Both the position numbers and the translations under genes were made by a program. Source: Lactarius indigo (lineage: Eukaryota > Basidiomycota > Agaricomycetes > Russulales > Russulaceae). From it: a stretch of DNA of 64,000 nucleotides. The notes under the pieces are model-generated. The model searched no databases. It was not told where the DNA came from and saw nothing but the letters and a program-made list of their open reading frames with translations. How positions within the stretch are numbered: position 1 is the stretch's first letter; every line of letters begins with the position of its first letter. Below are positions 46,299 through 64,000 of this stretch, one piece after another. The stretch spans positions 2,108,001-2,172,000 of the forward strand of contig JAFKAC010000001.1 of assembly GCA_025766275.1 (NCBI GenBank), in the 5' to 3' direction.

Positions 46299-47121
46299 AT
46301 GCCAACACCCGCATTCCTCACACCATTGAAGTATCCGTTATCCAAAGAAGATCTCAGTGCCGCCAACGAGTACCTGAGCACGCTCACACCCTGAGGAGGT
46401 CTTGCGATGGGCAGTAGAAAATGTTTCGGATTTATATCAGACAACAGCTTTTGGCTTGACGGGGCTTGTCGCAATTGACATGTTATCAAAGATAACTACT
46501 TCGCCCCCACCTCTGATTTTCTTGGATACGCTGTATCACTTCCCGGAGACGTACGAACTTGTTGAGGTAGTCAAGGCTCGTTACGGTGTGCCGATTACCG
46601 TTTACAAGCCTGAAGGATGCGAGAACGTGCAGGAGTTTGAGAGCCGATATGGTGAGCGTTTCTGGGAACGCAATGAGGGAGGATACGACTATGCCGTGAA
46701 GGTTGGCGATGTGCAGCGACAGGCTAAAAGTCAAAACTCACTACACCCCTAGGTTGAGCCTGCGAGACGGGCGTATGCCGAACTCGGCGTGAAAGCTGTG
46801 ATCACCGGCCGACGCGCTTCGCAGGGAGGTGCGCGCGCGTCGCTGCAGCCCCTCGAGGTGGACGAGACGGGCCTGCTCAAACTTAACCCGCTCTTCGGGT
46901 GGAATTTCGGGATCGTGGACTGGTACATCAAAGAGAACAATGTGCCGCACAACAAGCTGCTCGAGCAGGGTTACCGGAGCGTGGGTGATTGGCACAGCAC
47001 GGCGAAGAGTGGAGAGGGCGATGCAGGAGAGCGGGCGGGGAGATGGGCGGGGCGGGAGGACAAAACTGAATGTGGGTTACATGAAGATTACTTCAAGACG
47101 AAGACCCAGCAGCAGCCCTGA
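46299..47121 (+). CDS. MET16: Phosphoadenylyl-sulfate (PAPS) reductase, one frame break
   Basis: The enzyme reduces PAPS to sulfite with thioredoxin in sulfate assimilation (methionine and cysteine supply). The start at 46299 is MPTPAFLTPLKYPLSKEDLS, then EYLSTLTP. An in-frame TGA directly follows because of one extra T at about 46392; without it the reading continues EEVLRWAVENVSDLYQTTAF. The rest is GLTGLVAIDMLSKI, LIFLDTLYHFPETYELV and EGCENVQEFESRYGERFWER. After intron 46702-46752 (51 nt) come VITGRRASQGGARASL, LNPLFGWNFGIVDWYIKENN and YRSVGDWHS. The catalytic cysteine motif ECGLHEDY is near the end. The stop is at 47121. Confidence 0.9.
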
Positions 47122-47229
47122 CCATTGCTGTGCATGTACACGTATTACCGGTGTTTTCTTTCGCCTATGACATAGTCCGAGCTACAGACTCTAAGACCGC
47201 CAACTCGCTCGCATGCCGGTCAGTGCTGG

Positions 47230-48863
47230 ATGCACCGCCTCGCTGCCCCGGTGAGGCGCAGTGTCCACAGCGGATCTTCACATACGCCCTGGGCGTTTCA
47301 ACAGATTAAACTAGCGATTCGGAGTGGGCCGTCTTCCTTAGCAACGTTTAAATACTCTTCTACTGTTTCTCGGAGCCGTCTCATCCCCTTAGACTACGAC
47401 TCCAAAGCCTTACAGGATACCTTCGAGGGCCTTCTCCTCATGTCTCTCCTCAGGTAACTTTCACTCTCTTCGTCCTTCTACTCGGACTCACTCTCTTAAC
47501 CCTAGACCCGACTTTGGCCCCGAAGGCCTTCCAATCCTCCCGAAGATAGAATCGGGTGAAATTGAGATGCGCGTTTTCACGCATCGCAGTTTCGCCGCCC
47601 GCCCGACCCATGTCTTCGAGGACTCTTCTGATGACCCCAGTCCCGATAATGAGCAGTCAGTCGTCTCCCGCAATTGTCTGTGACTTGCCGAAACGACGAT
47701 GACGCTATAATCCGCTGAAACACAAAGGCTTGAGCACGTCGGAGATCAAGTCCTCGGTCTCATTGTAACCGATCTTCTGCAGAAGATGTTCCCCTTCTTG
47801 CGCGTCGGCCCATCAACGGTGCGTAATGTCGAGTAGCGACTGCCTTATTCCCAAGCGCTTGACTTGGACCCGGATCCCGGATCACCGGGACCCCCCCATC
47901 TAGAAAATGCGAGCGCTCGTCGTTGGGAATAGCACGCTCGCGACCATGTACGAAAGCGCACTTTATTGCGAGGCAGCTGATGCATTTATCCCTTCGCAGC
48001 GCCGTGCAATATCGACTTCCCGAGCGTCTTCGGCTCCACATCGCACAGTCCGTCACTCTCAAAGCGTCCACCCACGTGCAAGGTACGGGTGGCCTAGACC
48101 ATACCCTCGCTCGTGTTCACACCTCTGATTAATTGCTTCTACCGTCGCGCGCGCCATTCCACACGCAAAGCCGACGTCTTCGAGGTACTCTATCTCCACC
48201 CCCCATTCCTTTCTTTCCCCGGGACTCGCGCTCTGAAACCATTTTTTTCGCCCAGTCGTACGTCGGTGGTCTGTACAAGGACCAAGGACTATCTGCTACG
48301 AAGGACTGGTTGGACAAGCTCTTCACACCATATGTCCGCGAGGCATACCGCATCGTGCGTGAGCAGCACGGCCTGCCGCCGCTCGGCGTGAACAACGAGC
48401 TGCAAGCGGCGACTGGCGCGGGTCCCACGCCGCCGACGCCGCCCCCCGAGCCCCGCTTGGATCGCCTGGTCACCACGACGCTCGGTCATCTCGGCCTGTT
48501 CAACCAGCGCCTGCAGCAGCAGAACAAGTCGATCGAGTGGGTCTTCGACGACACTGTCACTGAGTCCAATAGGGCCACTCCTGTGTGGGCAGCCAAGGCC
48601 CTCATCGACGGCGTCTGCTTGGGGCTATGGCCGCGGCAACACCAAGAAGTCGGCTAAGAACGAGGCTGCCAAACAGGGGCTCAGGCACATGGGTTTCGAC
48701 GAGGTGAGTACCCCTCGTCCGTCCAATCGCCCATTCCTCACGCGCAAGGCACAGGATTACTAGCTTGTCTCTTCAGGCTGGCGCCGGAATGTGCCTCTGT
48801 GCCCCTCTAGCTCTTGTGTGGAGTCTCAAGCTTGTAATTGTTCCGCTACGGACCACTTTATGA
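47230..48863 (+). CDS. RNase III-family protein with dsRNA-binding domain, one frame break
   Basis: The N-terminus (MHRLAAPVRRSVHSG...) looks like a mitochondrial leader. The RNase III fold follows: EIEMRVFTHRSFAARPTHVF, LEHVGDQVLGLIVTDLLQKM with the acidic E..D pair of the signature, ALVVGNSTLA, LRLHIAQSVTLKASTHVQ and ADVFESYVGGLYKDQG, with the second catalytic D..E. A dsRNA-binding domain closes it (PVWAAKALIDGVCLG, then GRGNTKKSAKNEAAKQGLRH). Near 48622 a run of four G has one base too many for the dsRBD frame. At least six short introns are present. The end is uncertain: splicing at GTGAGT after GFDE gives a stop at 48863, read-through a stop at 48763. It may be mitochondrial ribosomal protein mL44 or an active RNase III; the retained acidic residues favour activity. 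Confidence 0.8.
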
Positions 48864-49021
48864 CTGTCATATATCATTTCCGAGGACTCTTTATTTCTCC
48901 CTTTGTACGTGACCGGGAATTAGCAGCGAAGATAGTATACATGTCTATACAAACGCAACCCTATCATCGGCAGGGAACAATACATTAAACTCTGTCCGTT
49001 TGGTTCTGGTCCTTCACCTCA

Positions 49022-52000
49022 CTAGTTATCATCGATAAAGATACGGTCCACCTCAGGCCACGCCTCCTTCCCGGTACCTAGGTACGCCTTTTCCCGCTCG
49101 ACCCAATACGCAACATCCTCGCCGATGCGTAGCGGGGCCCACACCCGCTCGCCAGTATCCCCGTCCGTTTCCGCCGAGAACCACCGCGGGCGGTGCGGCG
49201 GCAGACGGCCATCCTCGCGTGCCTTGCGCGTCGCCCGTTGGTGGTCCTCTTGGCTGCTCTTGAGTGTGTTCGCGTGTTCGTACCGCCCCAATTCGAAGGC
49301 GCGCTGATCTGGGCGTAGGCGACAGTCCGTCGGGGGCAGATGGGGCCGGAGCGTGTCTTCGGGAAGATTGTTAAGCGAGATCGCGAACGGGGTAAGGTTG
49401 AACGGCGCGGGAGGCTTTTCAGAGTTGCGCCACAGAAGGATGAATTCTTGTGTCGAAGGCGAGTTTGGTCCACGTATGGTTTGGTCTGGATTAAGGGAAC
49501 CTGAGCCGGTGCCCACCGGACGCATGATAAGCTGGCTATTCCATCGTCCCGCGATCTCATACGCGATATTGCCGGCGGCATCTGCGACGTAGCCCGAGAT
49601 CTCGTACGCGTCTTTACCCCGCCAACCTCTTGGTTTGAACGTCAATATGCATTGATCCTTGGTTCGGTGATTGGTAATCTTGAGACGGACAGTGAGCTCT
49701 TAATATCAAGGCAAGAGATGCGAAATGAACGCACGATCATTTCTCCATAATGGTCAATCGTCGGTGATCCGAGTATAAAACCGGAAACATTCGTGGTGAC
49801 CTTCTTCCAGCTATAGTGCTCTAGCGCCCGTTCCGACACGGTGTGTTTGCTTTTGTACTTCGGGAGCGTCGGACCCCATTCGACGGGAAGAAGAATGTCG
49901 ACATTCGCGACGCCCGTCGGGCGAATCTCAAAAGATTTGCCCGTGAACTTATTTTGGGCGTCTACCTGCGTGAGAAAAGAAAATCGACGTTATTATTGCG
50001 TCCATACTCCAGAAGTAGATCGGTACATTCCTCGCCATAATATCTCCACCTCGGGCCTTCGGCCCAACAGGCTGATATTGGGGGATGGTGGCTCACTTGC
50101 TCGGAAAGGTAACGGTACTCTTTATCGAGCCTAACATACTCAAACGTCTCGCTCTACAGGGCGCAGAGTTAAGGGGAAAAAAGAACGCGAAGTAGAAATA
50201 CTGACAAGCATGGGGTTAAACGGCTTCGCGATGCGACCGATAGTTGAAGAATAGTTCGACATCGCGAATGCCGCCACAAATGCGATCCGACGTAAGGGGT
50301 CGCGCTCTCCAAAGGCGGCATCCACTGGAAAAGGAAAAAAAAGTACGTTCATTGCCGCTCCGAGGAAGTAGCGAACAGGACTGTTGCTTACGACACTCTG
50401 AGAATTCCATGTCTTCAGCCTAGACGACTCCATCAGTGATCGGGGCCATCAAGCGAGGGAGTGAAAGCGGCCGTACCATGCGCTGCAGCATGCTGGTGGG
50501 CTCGTTGAAGAATACAGGGAAACTTATCCTCGTTAAGTCCTTGCCGATGCTATGCTTCAAAACGCTCCAAAGACTAGTGGGCGGTCGATTGTCGCTCTTA
50601 AGATCAAGTTCTCTCCTCAGGACCCTGTACCCTTCGTATTGACCTTTATCGATGTCCTCGGAAAGCATGGGCTCCGAGTGTCCAGTAAGTGCCTCGTGCA
50701 CGACGAGGTTCGGCAACGCATTCGACTCTATCGCATCAAAGAATTCGTCTTCTTCATCCGTGTCGATGGCATCGCCCTCTTCGCTCGACAGAACAGCACC
50801 CGCAGCGCTTACGGATGATGGCCGCTGCATGGAAATGCGGCGTGCAATAGGGGACGATGAGGGAAAGGCACGGCCAGCAATTGATCCGTAACTCGCGCCA
50901 GCTTTTGCAGAGTCAGGCGAAGTCTGTCGTCGGCCTGCTGGAATCGGGATCGGGACTGCAGTATCTGGAGTGAGCTCTCGAAATTCGGGTTCTCCTTCTA
51001 TTGGAGGCTGCAGCGGAAGTGCGGATGGTCGCACTTTGACCGTGCCCATGCCCTCCCCGCCAGCGATAGATGGATCAATGCGACTATGCCTTCGCGAATG
51101 TCTGCGGAGCTCGCGTTCCAATGCTTCGCCCTCTTCGACAACGGATTGTAAGCTCTGTTCCCAGACCATCTGACGTTCTTGTTCGCGCACGAATCGGGCT
51201 CTCCACCAGTCATCGCGTTCTTTAACCATGTAGAGATAGTCATTTAACATGCTTTGAACGGTTCCGAGAGACTCTTTAAGGGCGCCATTCAGCTCAATAG
51301 CGCGGGTGGCACTAATAGAAGGGGACGACAGCTCAGCCAGAAGCTGGGTAGTGAGTTCGAGTTGAGCGGCGGTGGAATTTCCCTGCAGCTCAAAGAACGA
51401 CTCATGAGGGGGATGATCACCTTCAAGGTGGCGGTCTGTGCTATCGTTTCCCGAGGCTGCGTCTTGTCGGTCGTCATTGCTTATTTCAAGTGATGAAGGA
51501 ACTCCATGAACCGGTACTTCGCCACCTTCGTCGTCAGTGGGCACTGCCGAACTGCTCACTGACTCGGCGTCTCGATCACTTTTTCGGGTATGCGGTATGG
51601 ATAGGGTCGAACTGATACTGCCTCTGCCAGAATGCCTGGAAATGGGTGAAGAGTCACCCTCGTTAGGCTTGTATTGGTGTTTGGCGTGTTCAATGGCTCT
51701 AGATATGGCTTGCGTCCAGCGAGAAGCCTCGACGGGGTGGTTGGCTTTCATGTACCACTTTTGCACGCTTGTATGTCCCCGCGAAGGGGTGGAGTGGACT
51801 TCAAAGCGCAACTTCTCTGCACCTGTTGGAGGACGTAGAACGGCGGTTTTCATGGAAATGGAACCGCGGCTTGCTACTTGCTCGTCTTCTTGATGGCGAT
51901 AATCTGTACATGTGCTAGGGATGAATGGATGGCATTGGAAAGAAGGAAGGAGCCGTACAGGATAGCACTCCGTCCTTGAGTACAAACCAACGTGTGCTGT

Positions 52001-53026
52001 ATCCTCGGGCGACGTTCGTATATTTGTTAAGATATCCTTTCAACGTCGGAGGGCCGACTATGAGATTATCGGTGATAAGAGTGGTGTCATTGTTGGCAAC
52101 TGTATCAATCTGTCAATATAAGAAAAAGAAGATATGAACTATAGCCCACATTGTCGCAAAAATACGCGCATCTTGTCGTCTTTGCCGACGACCTCTTGCA
52201 CGGGACGACCTCTGCGATCCCGAGCGAAGACATCTGCCCCGGCACGTACGGCTAACTCTACGAGTCGAATATCCTTTCGCCTTGTGGCCTCATGGAGTAG
52301 AGTTGTGCCAGAGGCATCATCGAGGTAGGAAAGATTGACCAATCTGGCACGCGGGGAGGATAGGAGGGAGAGGAGGGACGGTGACGGCGGGGCATCGCGG
52401 GAAGAGAGGATGTAGGTGCGAAGCAGAGATCGGTAAGATGCAGTCAGAAGTGCACGAGAATCTAAGGGCTGAAGCATAAGCAAAAAAAAAAAAAGAAAAG
52501 CATAGTCGCAGCGAAGACAAGGTGAACGTGCCGTTAATCACAGAAAGGACATCTTTGCCTCTGGCGACGTCGGTGCATGACCTCCCGTTGCTGTCTCTGA
52601 GAGTATCATCAATGGTGTCTTGTTCGAGGAGTAAGTTTACGACGTCAGCGCGACCAAGGGAAGCAGCTAGATGGAGAGCGGTTGTTCCCGAGACAGGGGG
52701 GTGGATGGCGTTCGGAGAGATAGATCTATGAGAGAGCAGAAGCGAGACAGTTTCGACTTGAGAAGAAGAATGAGTGAGTGAAGGCAAGACCGTGGGGATT
52801 AGACACACCAGAGGCACAGCGGATAGCGAGATGGAGAGCGGCGGCGCCAAGATCGGATTCGGATTCACGAGACGCACGACGGTCATTGGCGATACCGACG
52901 AGAAAAGGGTGAATGAGAGCGGGGTCACCTACGCGAGTACGATGAAAACGAAAGATATAGATCAGAAACAAAAGTACCTGTGCGAAGAGCTGAGAGGAGT
53001 TTGACTTGGTAGAGTGGCTCGGACAT
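49022..53026 (-). CDS. Oxysterol-binding protein with ankyrin repeats and PH domain (Osh1/Osh2 type)
   Basis: This is a lipid-transfer protein that moves sterol or PI4P at membrane contact sites. The start at 53026 is [17 protein letters not shown]. Ankyrin repeats follow ([20 protein letters not shown] and [20 protein letters not shown]). A PH domain sits around 51700-52000 ([40 protein letters not shown]). A long acidic and Ser-rich linker has a coiled segment and an [10 protein letters not shown] motif that may be FFAT-like. The ORD domain has [39 protein letters not shown] and the signature [20 protein letters not shown], then [22 protein letters not shown] sequence, ending RIFIDDN at 49022. 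About eight introns are present. The frame is clean across 4 kb. Confidence 0.92.
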
Positions 53027-53104
53027 GGGGGGAATGGTTATGATGATGACATGGCTACTACTGTAAATCAGCCCCTTGCGGCTCCGCTCCGGGTCCAGTT
53101 AACT

Positions 53105-53439
53105 TTAACGGTTCTCCCCGTCCTTGCTCGACTCCCCTGCAACCTTCACTCCAGACAACACCATCGCTCGTGCCTCCTCATCTACGTCGTCAAAGTTGTC
53201 CTGCTTTACTGCTCTCATCGAATACAACCACACGCCAACAGCAAAAGAACTAATGGCCAGCCCCGTAATTGCATTCTTCACCCTATACGGCTCACGTGCC
53301 CGCAGCAGCCCTCGGGACATCTGTGGAGTGCATGATGAAATACACCTTGGTGAGAGTGGAGCGGAGACAGACGTACGTAGCCACTTGGGCGGTAGCTTCT
53401 TGCTGCGGTCTTTCGGTTCACGTACTGTGAATCACTCAT
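53105..53439 (-). CDS. COA3: Cytochrome c oxidase assembly factor 3
   Basis: Coa3 is a small mitochondrial inner-membrane protein that couples Cox1 translation to complex IV assembly. Exon 1 from 53439 is MSDSQYVNRKTAARSYRPSG. A GTACGT...CCACAG intron joins it to MSRGLLRAREPYRVKNAITG. The single membrane helix is LAISSFAVGVWLYSM, followed by RAVKQDNFDDVDEEARAM, the family's conserved post-membrane block. The length of about 90 residues is normal. The gene ends only 79 bp from the start of the oxysterol-binding protein gene on the same strand. Confidence 0.9.
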
Positions 53440-53600
53440 GGTGTAAGGTTGATAGTTTAAGCAGACAAACTCATGAGCGAATGCCGGCTGTATGCAACGT
53501 GACCGTGACTGTGACCTCTGGATCTCACTGAGGGCCCTCTGAAGTACGATGAGGATGGAATATTGATTGCACAATCTCTAGACTAAGATGACCCCGCTAC

Positions 53601-53860
53601 TTAATTCCTGCCCTAATGAGAGGCAATTATCCTCAACAACGTGTAAGGACGCCACAGTGCACAGATTCACCCACCTTAACAAGCGAGTACGCACTGTAAG
53701 CGATCCCAAAAACGCCAAGGCTGAACCCAGCTTTGTAGAGACCTAGCAAACTAGTCACTATCTTTCCAAACGCGGCAAAAACATATGTTGAGTACCCATA
53801 TAGAGGCCTGAGCGAGGAGGGCGGTAGTAAATTGGCTTGTGAGAATGCTTTCAAGGACAT
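53601..53860 (-). CDS. Tiny membrane protein, probably mitochondrial (uncharacterised)
   Basis: This is a two-exon frame of about 65 residues: MSLKAFSQANLLPPSSLRPL, YGYSTYVFAAFGKIVTSLLG, then LYKAGFSLGVFGIAYSAYSL, ending VKGRN after an intron (GTGGGT...CATTAG). It has one or two hydrophobic helices and few charged residues, the style of small respiratory-chain or ATP-synthase subunits. I could not match it to a named subunit. It lies just upstream of COA3 on the same strand and is divergent from YAF9. Role and location are inference. Confidence 0.6.
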
Positions 53861-54160
53861 GGTAAATAATAATTCCAGAACCAGAGGTTGAGACGAACCT
53901 GATACAGTCTTTGCTTTTCAGGGACTAGGTTTTTCTCTACACATCGGTAACAATTCAACAAAAATGCCCCTGGTTGAAAGAAAATGATGACGAACTGTAA
54001 ACGAGTGCGTCGAGCATGATTGTGGTCGCCTGTGAGTCTTCGGTGGTGAAAGTGGGAGCGGGTAAGCGAGTGACAGCAATTCAGGCCAACCGGCAACACC
54101 CGACGGCGCTCGAACGCGAACATGGTCTCGGCCCGCCCAACGCGAACGTGCCACTGCAGT

Positions 54161-55096
54161 ATGACCACCGAGCGCGTCCGAGTCAAGGTATGCACTGGTG
54201 ACTGGCATCCCCACGCCTGAGTGAATCCCCGTCTCACGCGTTCTTTCAGGGTCTTTCTATCTACAGGCCTATCATTTATGGAAACACTGCCGTCGTGCTG
54301 ACCCCCGAGGAACGCGAAGCCCATCCATCACGTGAACACACCCATCGGTGGACCGTTGCAGTCCGCAGCGCTGCATCTGCAGAAGAGTCAGATATAGTTG
54401 GTGGTGCCGATGACCTTGGCTACTTCATTCGCCGTGTAACCTTCAAACTTCACGAAACGTATCCTAACCCTTCGCGGAGTACGTCAGGATATTGCCGCTC
54501 GTTTAACACGGTCAACTTCACATCGTTCACAGACGTAGACAAGCCCCCGTTTGAAGTCACTGAAACAGGGTACGCCCTCTCTATTTTCTTTTTTTTCTTC
54601 AATTATCATTCTTGACAGATGGGGCGAATTTGAGATTCAAATACGAATTACCTTTATCCCCGAGGCAGGGGAGAAACCAATTCTTTTATACCACCACCTC
54701 AAATTACATCCATGGACAGCATCTGGCGCTGATGTGGAGGTACCCCCGCCTGCCGATGTCGCTGCTCAGCTCGGTCCTGTCCATTCGTGGCAATACGATG
54801 AAATTGTCTTCACCGACCCCTTCCAGCAGTTTCTCAACACGCTCACTGCGCATCCACCCACCCCACTCCCTAAAGCTCGTCGGCGGCCGGTCCCCTTCCA
54901 CGTTGCGAACCCCGGATCTCTTGACGCAAGTAAGGGAGGCGTCCCCGAATTTAGTTCGGTGATGGAAAAGGAAGAGATTCAGCGTCTGGAAGAGGCAAAG
55001 AAGACGGTCATCGGAGAGCAGGAAAAACTTCGCGCAAGCCTTACTGAGAAAGAAAAGGAACTGGAAAGGCTTAGGAGGGAGTTGGGTGAAGCATGA
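54161..55096 (+). CDS. YAF9: YEATS-domain chromatin reader Yaf9
   Basis: Yaf9 is the shared subunit of the NuA4 acetyltransferase and SWR1 remodeller that reads acylated histone H3. Exon 1 from 54161 is MTTERVRVK; after an intron come GLSIYRPIIYGNTAVVLTPE. The YEATS core reads HTHRWTVAVRSA, YFIRRVTFKLHETYPNPSR, then across an intron NVDKPPFEVTETG, then WGEFEIQIRITFIPEAGEKP and LYHHLKLHPW. The aromatic cage HT and WGEF segments are present. Next comes YDEIVFTDPFQQFLNTLTAH, and a C-terminal coiled coil (EEIQRLEEAKKTVIGEQEKL) ends at 55096. All four exons are in frame. The stop lies 105 bp from the ATR stop, convergent. Confidence 0.94.
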
Positions 55097-55200
55097 GATT
55101 TGTCTTTGATATACGATGTGTATAACTACAGCTTGTTTACGTCCTCCCTAACACGTACTGTAATGCCAAGGGAAACGAAAAACGCTCACCCAGAGCCACG

Positions 55201-63815
<8,615 letters not shown>

Positions 63816-63863
63816 CCATGGGGGTACTATCCGAGTTAAAGTAGTACTAGTGACTACGACGCG

Positions 63864-63879
63864 ACGCGTCTCGACGCGT
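63864..63879. promoter_or_regulatory. Tandem ACGCGT boxes upstream of ATR
   Basis: Two exact ACGCGT sites, at 63864-63869 and 63874-63879, lie 10 bp apart start to start (one helical turn), about 50-65 bp upstream of the ATR ATG. The flanks are also CG-rich (GACGCGACGCGTCTCGACGCGT). Paired MluI boxes are the classic MBF-responsive arrangement of fungal S-phase genes. Confidence 0.6.
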
Positions 63880-63901
63880 TCCTAACAGTACTGTCCCACG
63901 G

Positions 63902-64000
63902 TCACTTTCGACCAGCCCTCCGCTTTTCTCTAGCCTTCTTCCTTTCCATTGCCTTCTCTTCTGCTCTTTCCACCTCGATACCCCCAAACACCTTTTTCAT
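63902..64000 (-). CDS. C-terminal end of an unidentified gene (partial)
   Basis: A minus-strand frame enters from the right edge and ends at the TGA at 63902-63904. The visible residues are KKVFGGIEVERAEEKAMERK then KAREKRRAGRK, a highly basic helical tail of the type seen in nucleolar or mitochondrial ribosome proteins. There is too little to name it. Confidence 0.55.
   Translation of the reverse strand: MKKVFGGIEVERAEEKAMERKKAREKRRAGRK

Overview
This is a gene-dense stretch of a fungal nuclear genome, most likely a basidiomycete (mushroom-type) fungus. The genes carry many very short GT-AG introns; those I could place exactly are mostly 46-70 nt, often about 52. The gene set is fungal: GTP cyclohydrolase II with the fungal N-terminal extension, isopropylmalate dehydrogenase, PAPS reductase, a TRPY vacuolar channel, a velvet factor, Coa3 and a PTC5-like phosphatase. 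I see no prokaryotic operons, CRISPR arrays, transposons, rRNA or convincing tRNA genes.

Layout. 1-7.5 kb: a gene-free left edge, a small membrane protein (minus), RIB1 (plus), VPS17 (plus) and LEU2 (minus). 7.5-16.5 kb: NOB1 (plus), ARPC3 (minus), a YVC1-type TRP channel (plus), GINS subunit PSF2 (minus) and haspin kinase (plus). 16.9-26.3 kb: a disordered protein (minus), PTC5-like PP2C (plus), a USP36-type deubiquitinase (minus), a four-finger C2H2 factor (minus), an F-box-like protein (minus) and prefoldin 2 (minus). 26.4-29 kb: complex I NDUFS8 and the mitochondrial SAM carrier (both plus). 29-34 kb: two long gene-free stretches around an INO80F-like coiled-coil protein. 34-42 kb: complex I NDUFA13, a two-HMG-box protein, a GNAT acetyltransferase and a 1170-aa PPR protein. 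42-49 kb: a VelB-type velvet factor, ArfGAP, PAPS reductase and an RNase III-family protein. 49-64 kb: Osh1/2-type oxysterol-binding protein, COA3, a tiny membrane protein, YAF9 and a complete ATR/Mec1 kinase, with the tail of one more gene at the right edge.

How the genes relate. Nothing here is a single pathway cluster, but two themes recur. One is genome duplication and chromatin (PSF2, haspin, ATR, YAF9, INO80F-like). The other is mitochondrial function (NDUFS8, NDUFA13, SAM carrier, COA3, PTC5-like, PPR, RNase III-like). Several pairs share short divergent promoters: LEU2/NOB1, ARPC3/YVC1, PSF2/haspin, PFD2/NDUFS8, GNAT/PPR and VELB/ArfGAP. The PSF2/haspin and ATR promoters carry ACGCGT (MluI cell-cycle box) motifs, as a tandem pair in ATR. 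The PFD2/NDUFS8 promoter holds a perfect 10-bp inverted repeat.

Quality warning. Several conserved genes (LEU2, MET16, PTC5-like, the C2H2 factor, the F-box-like gene, the RNase III-like gene and the VPS17 tail) are broken by single-base frame shifts, nearly all of them insertions. Much longer genes (ATR, PPR, OSH, haspin) are clean. This looks more like uncorrected sequencing insertions than true pseudogenes, but the sequence alone cannot decide. Exon boundaries were read by eye and are approximate unless positions are stated.
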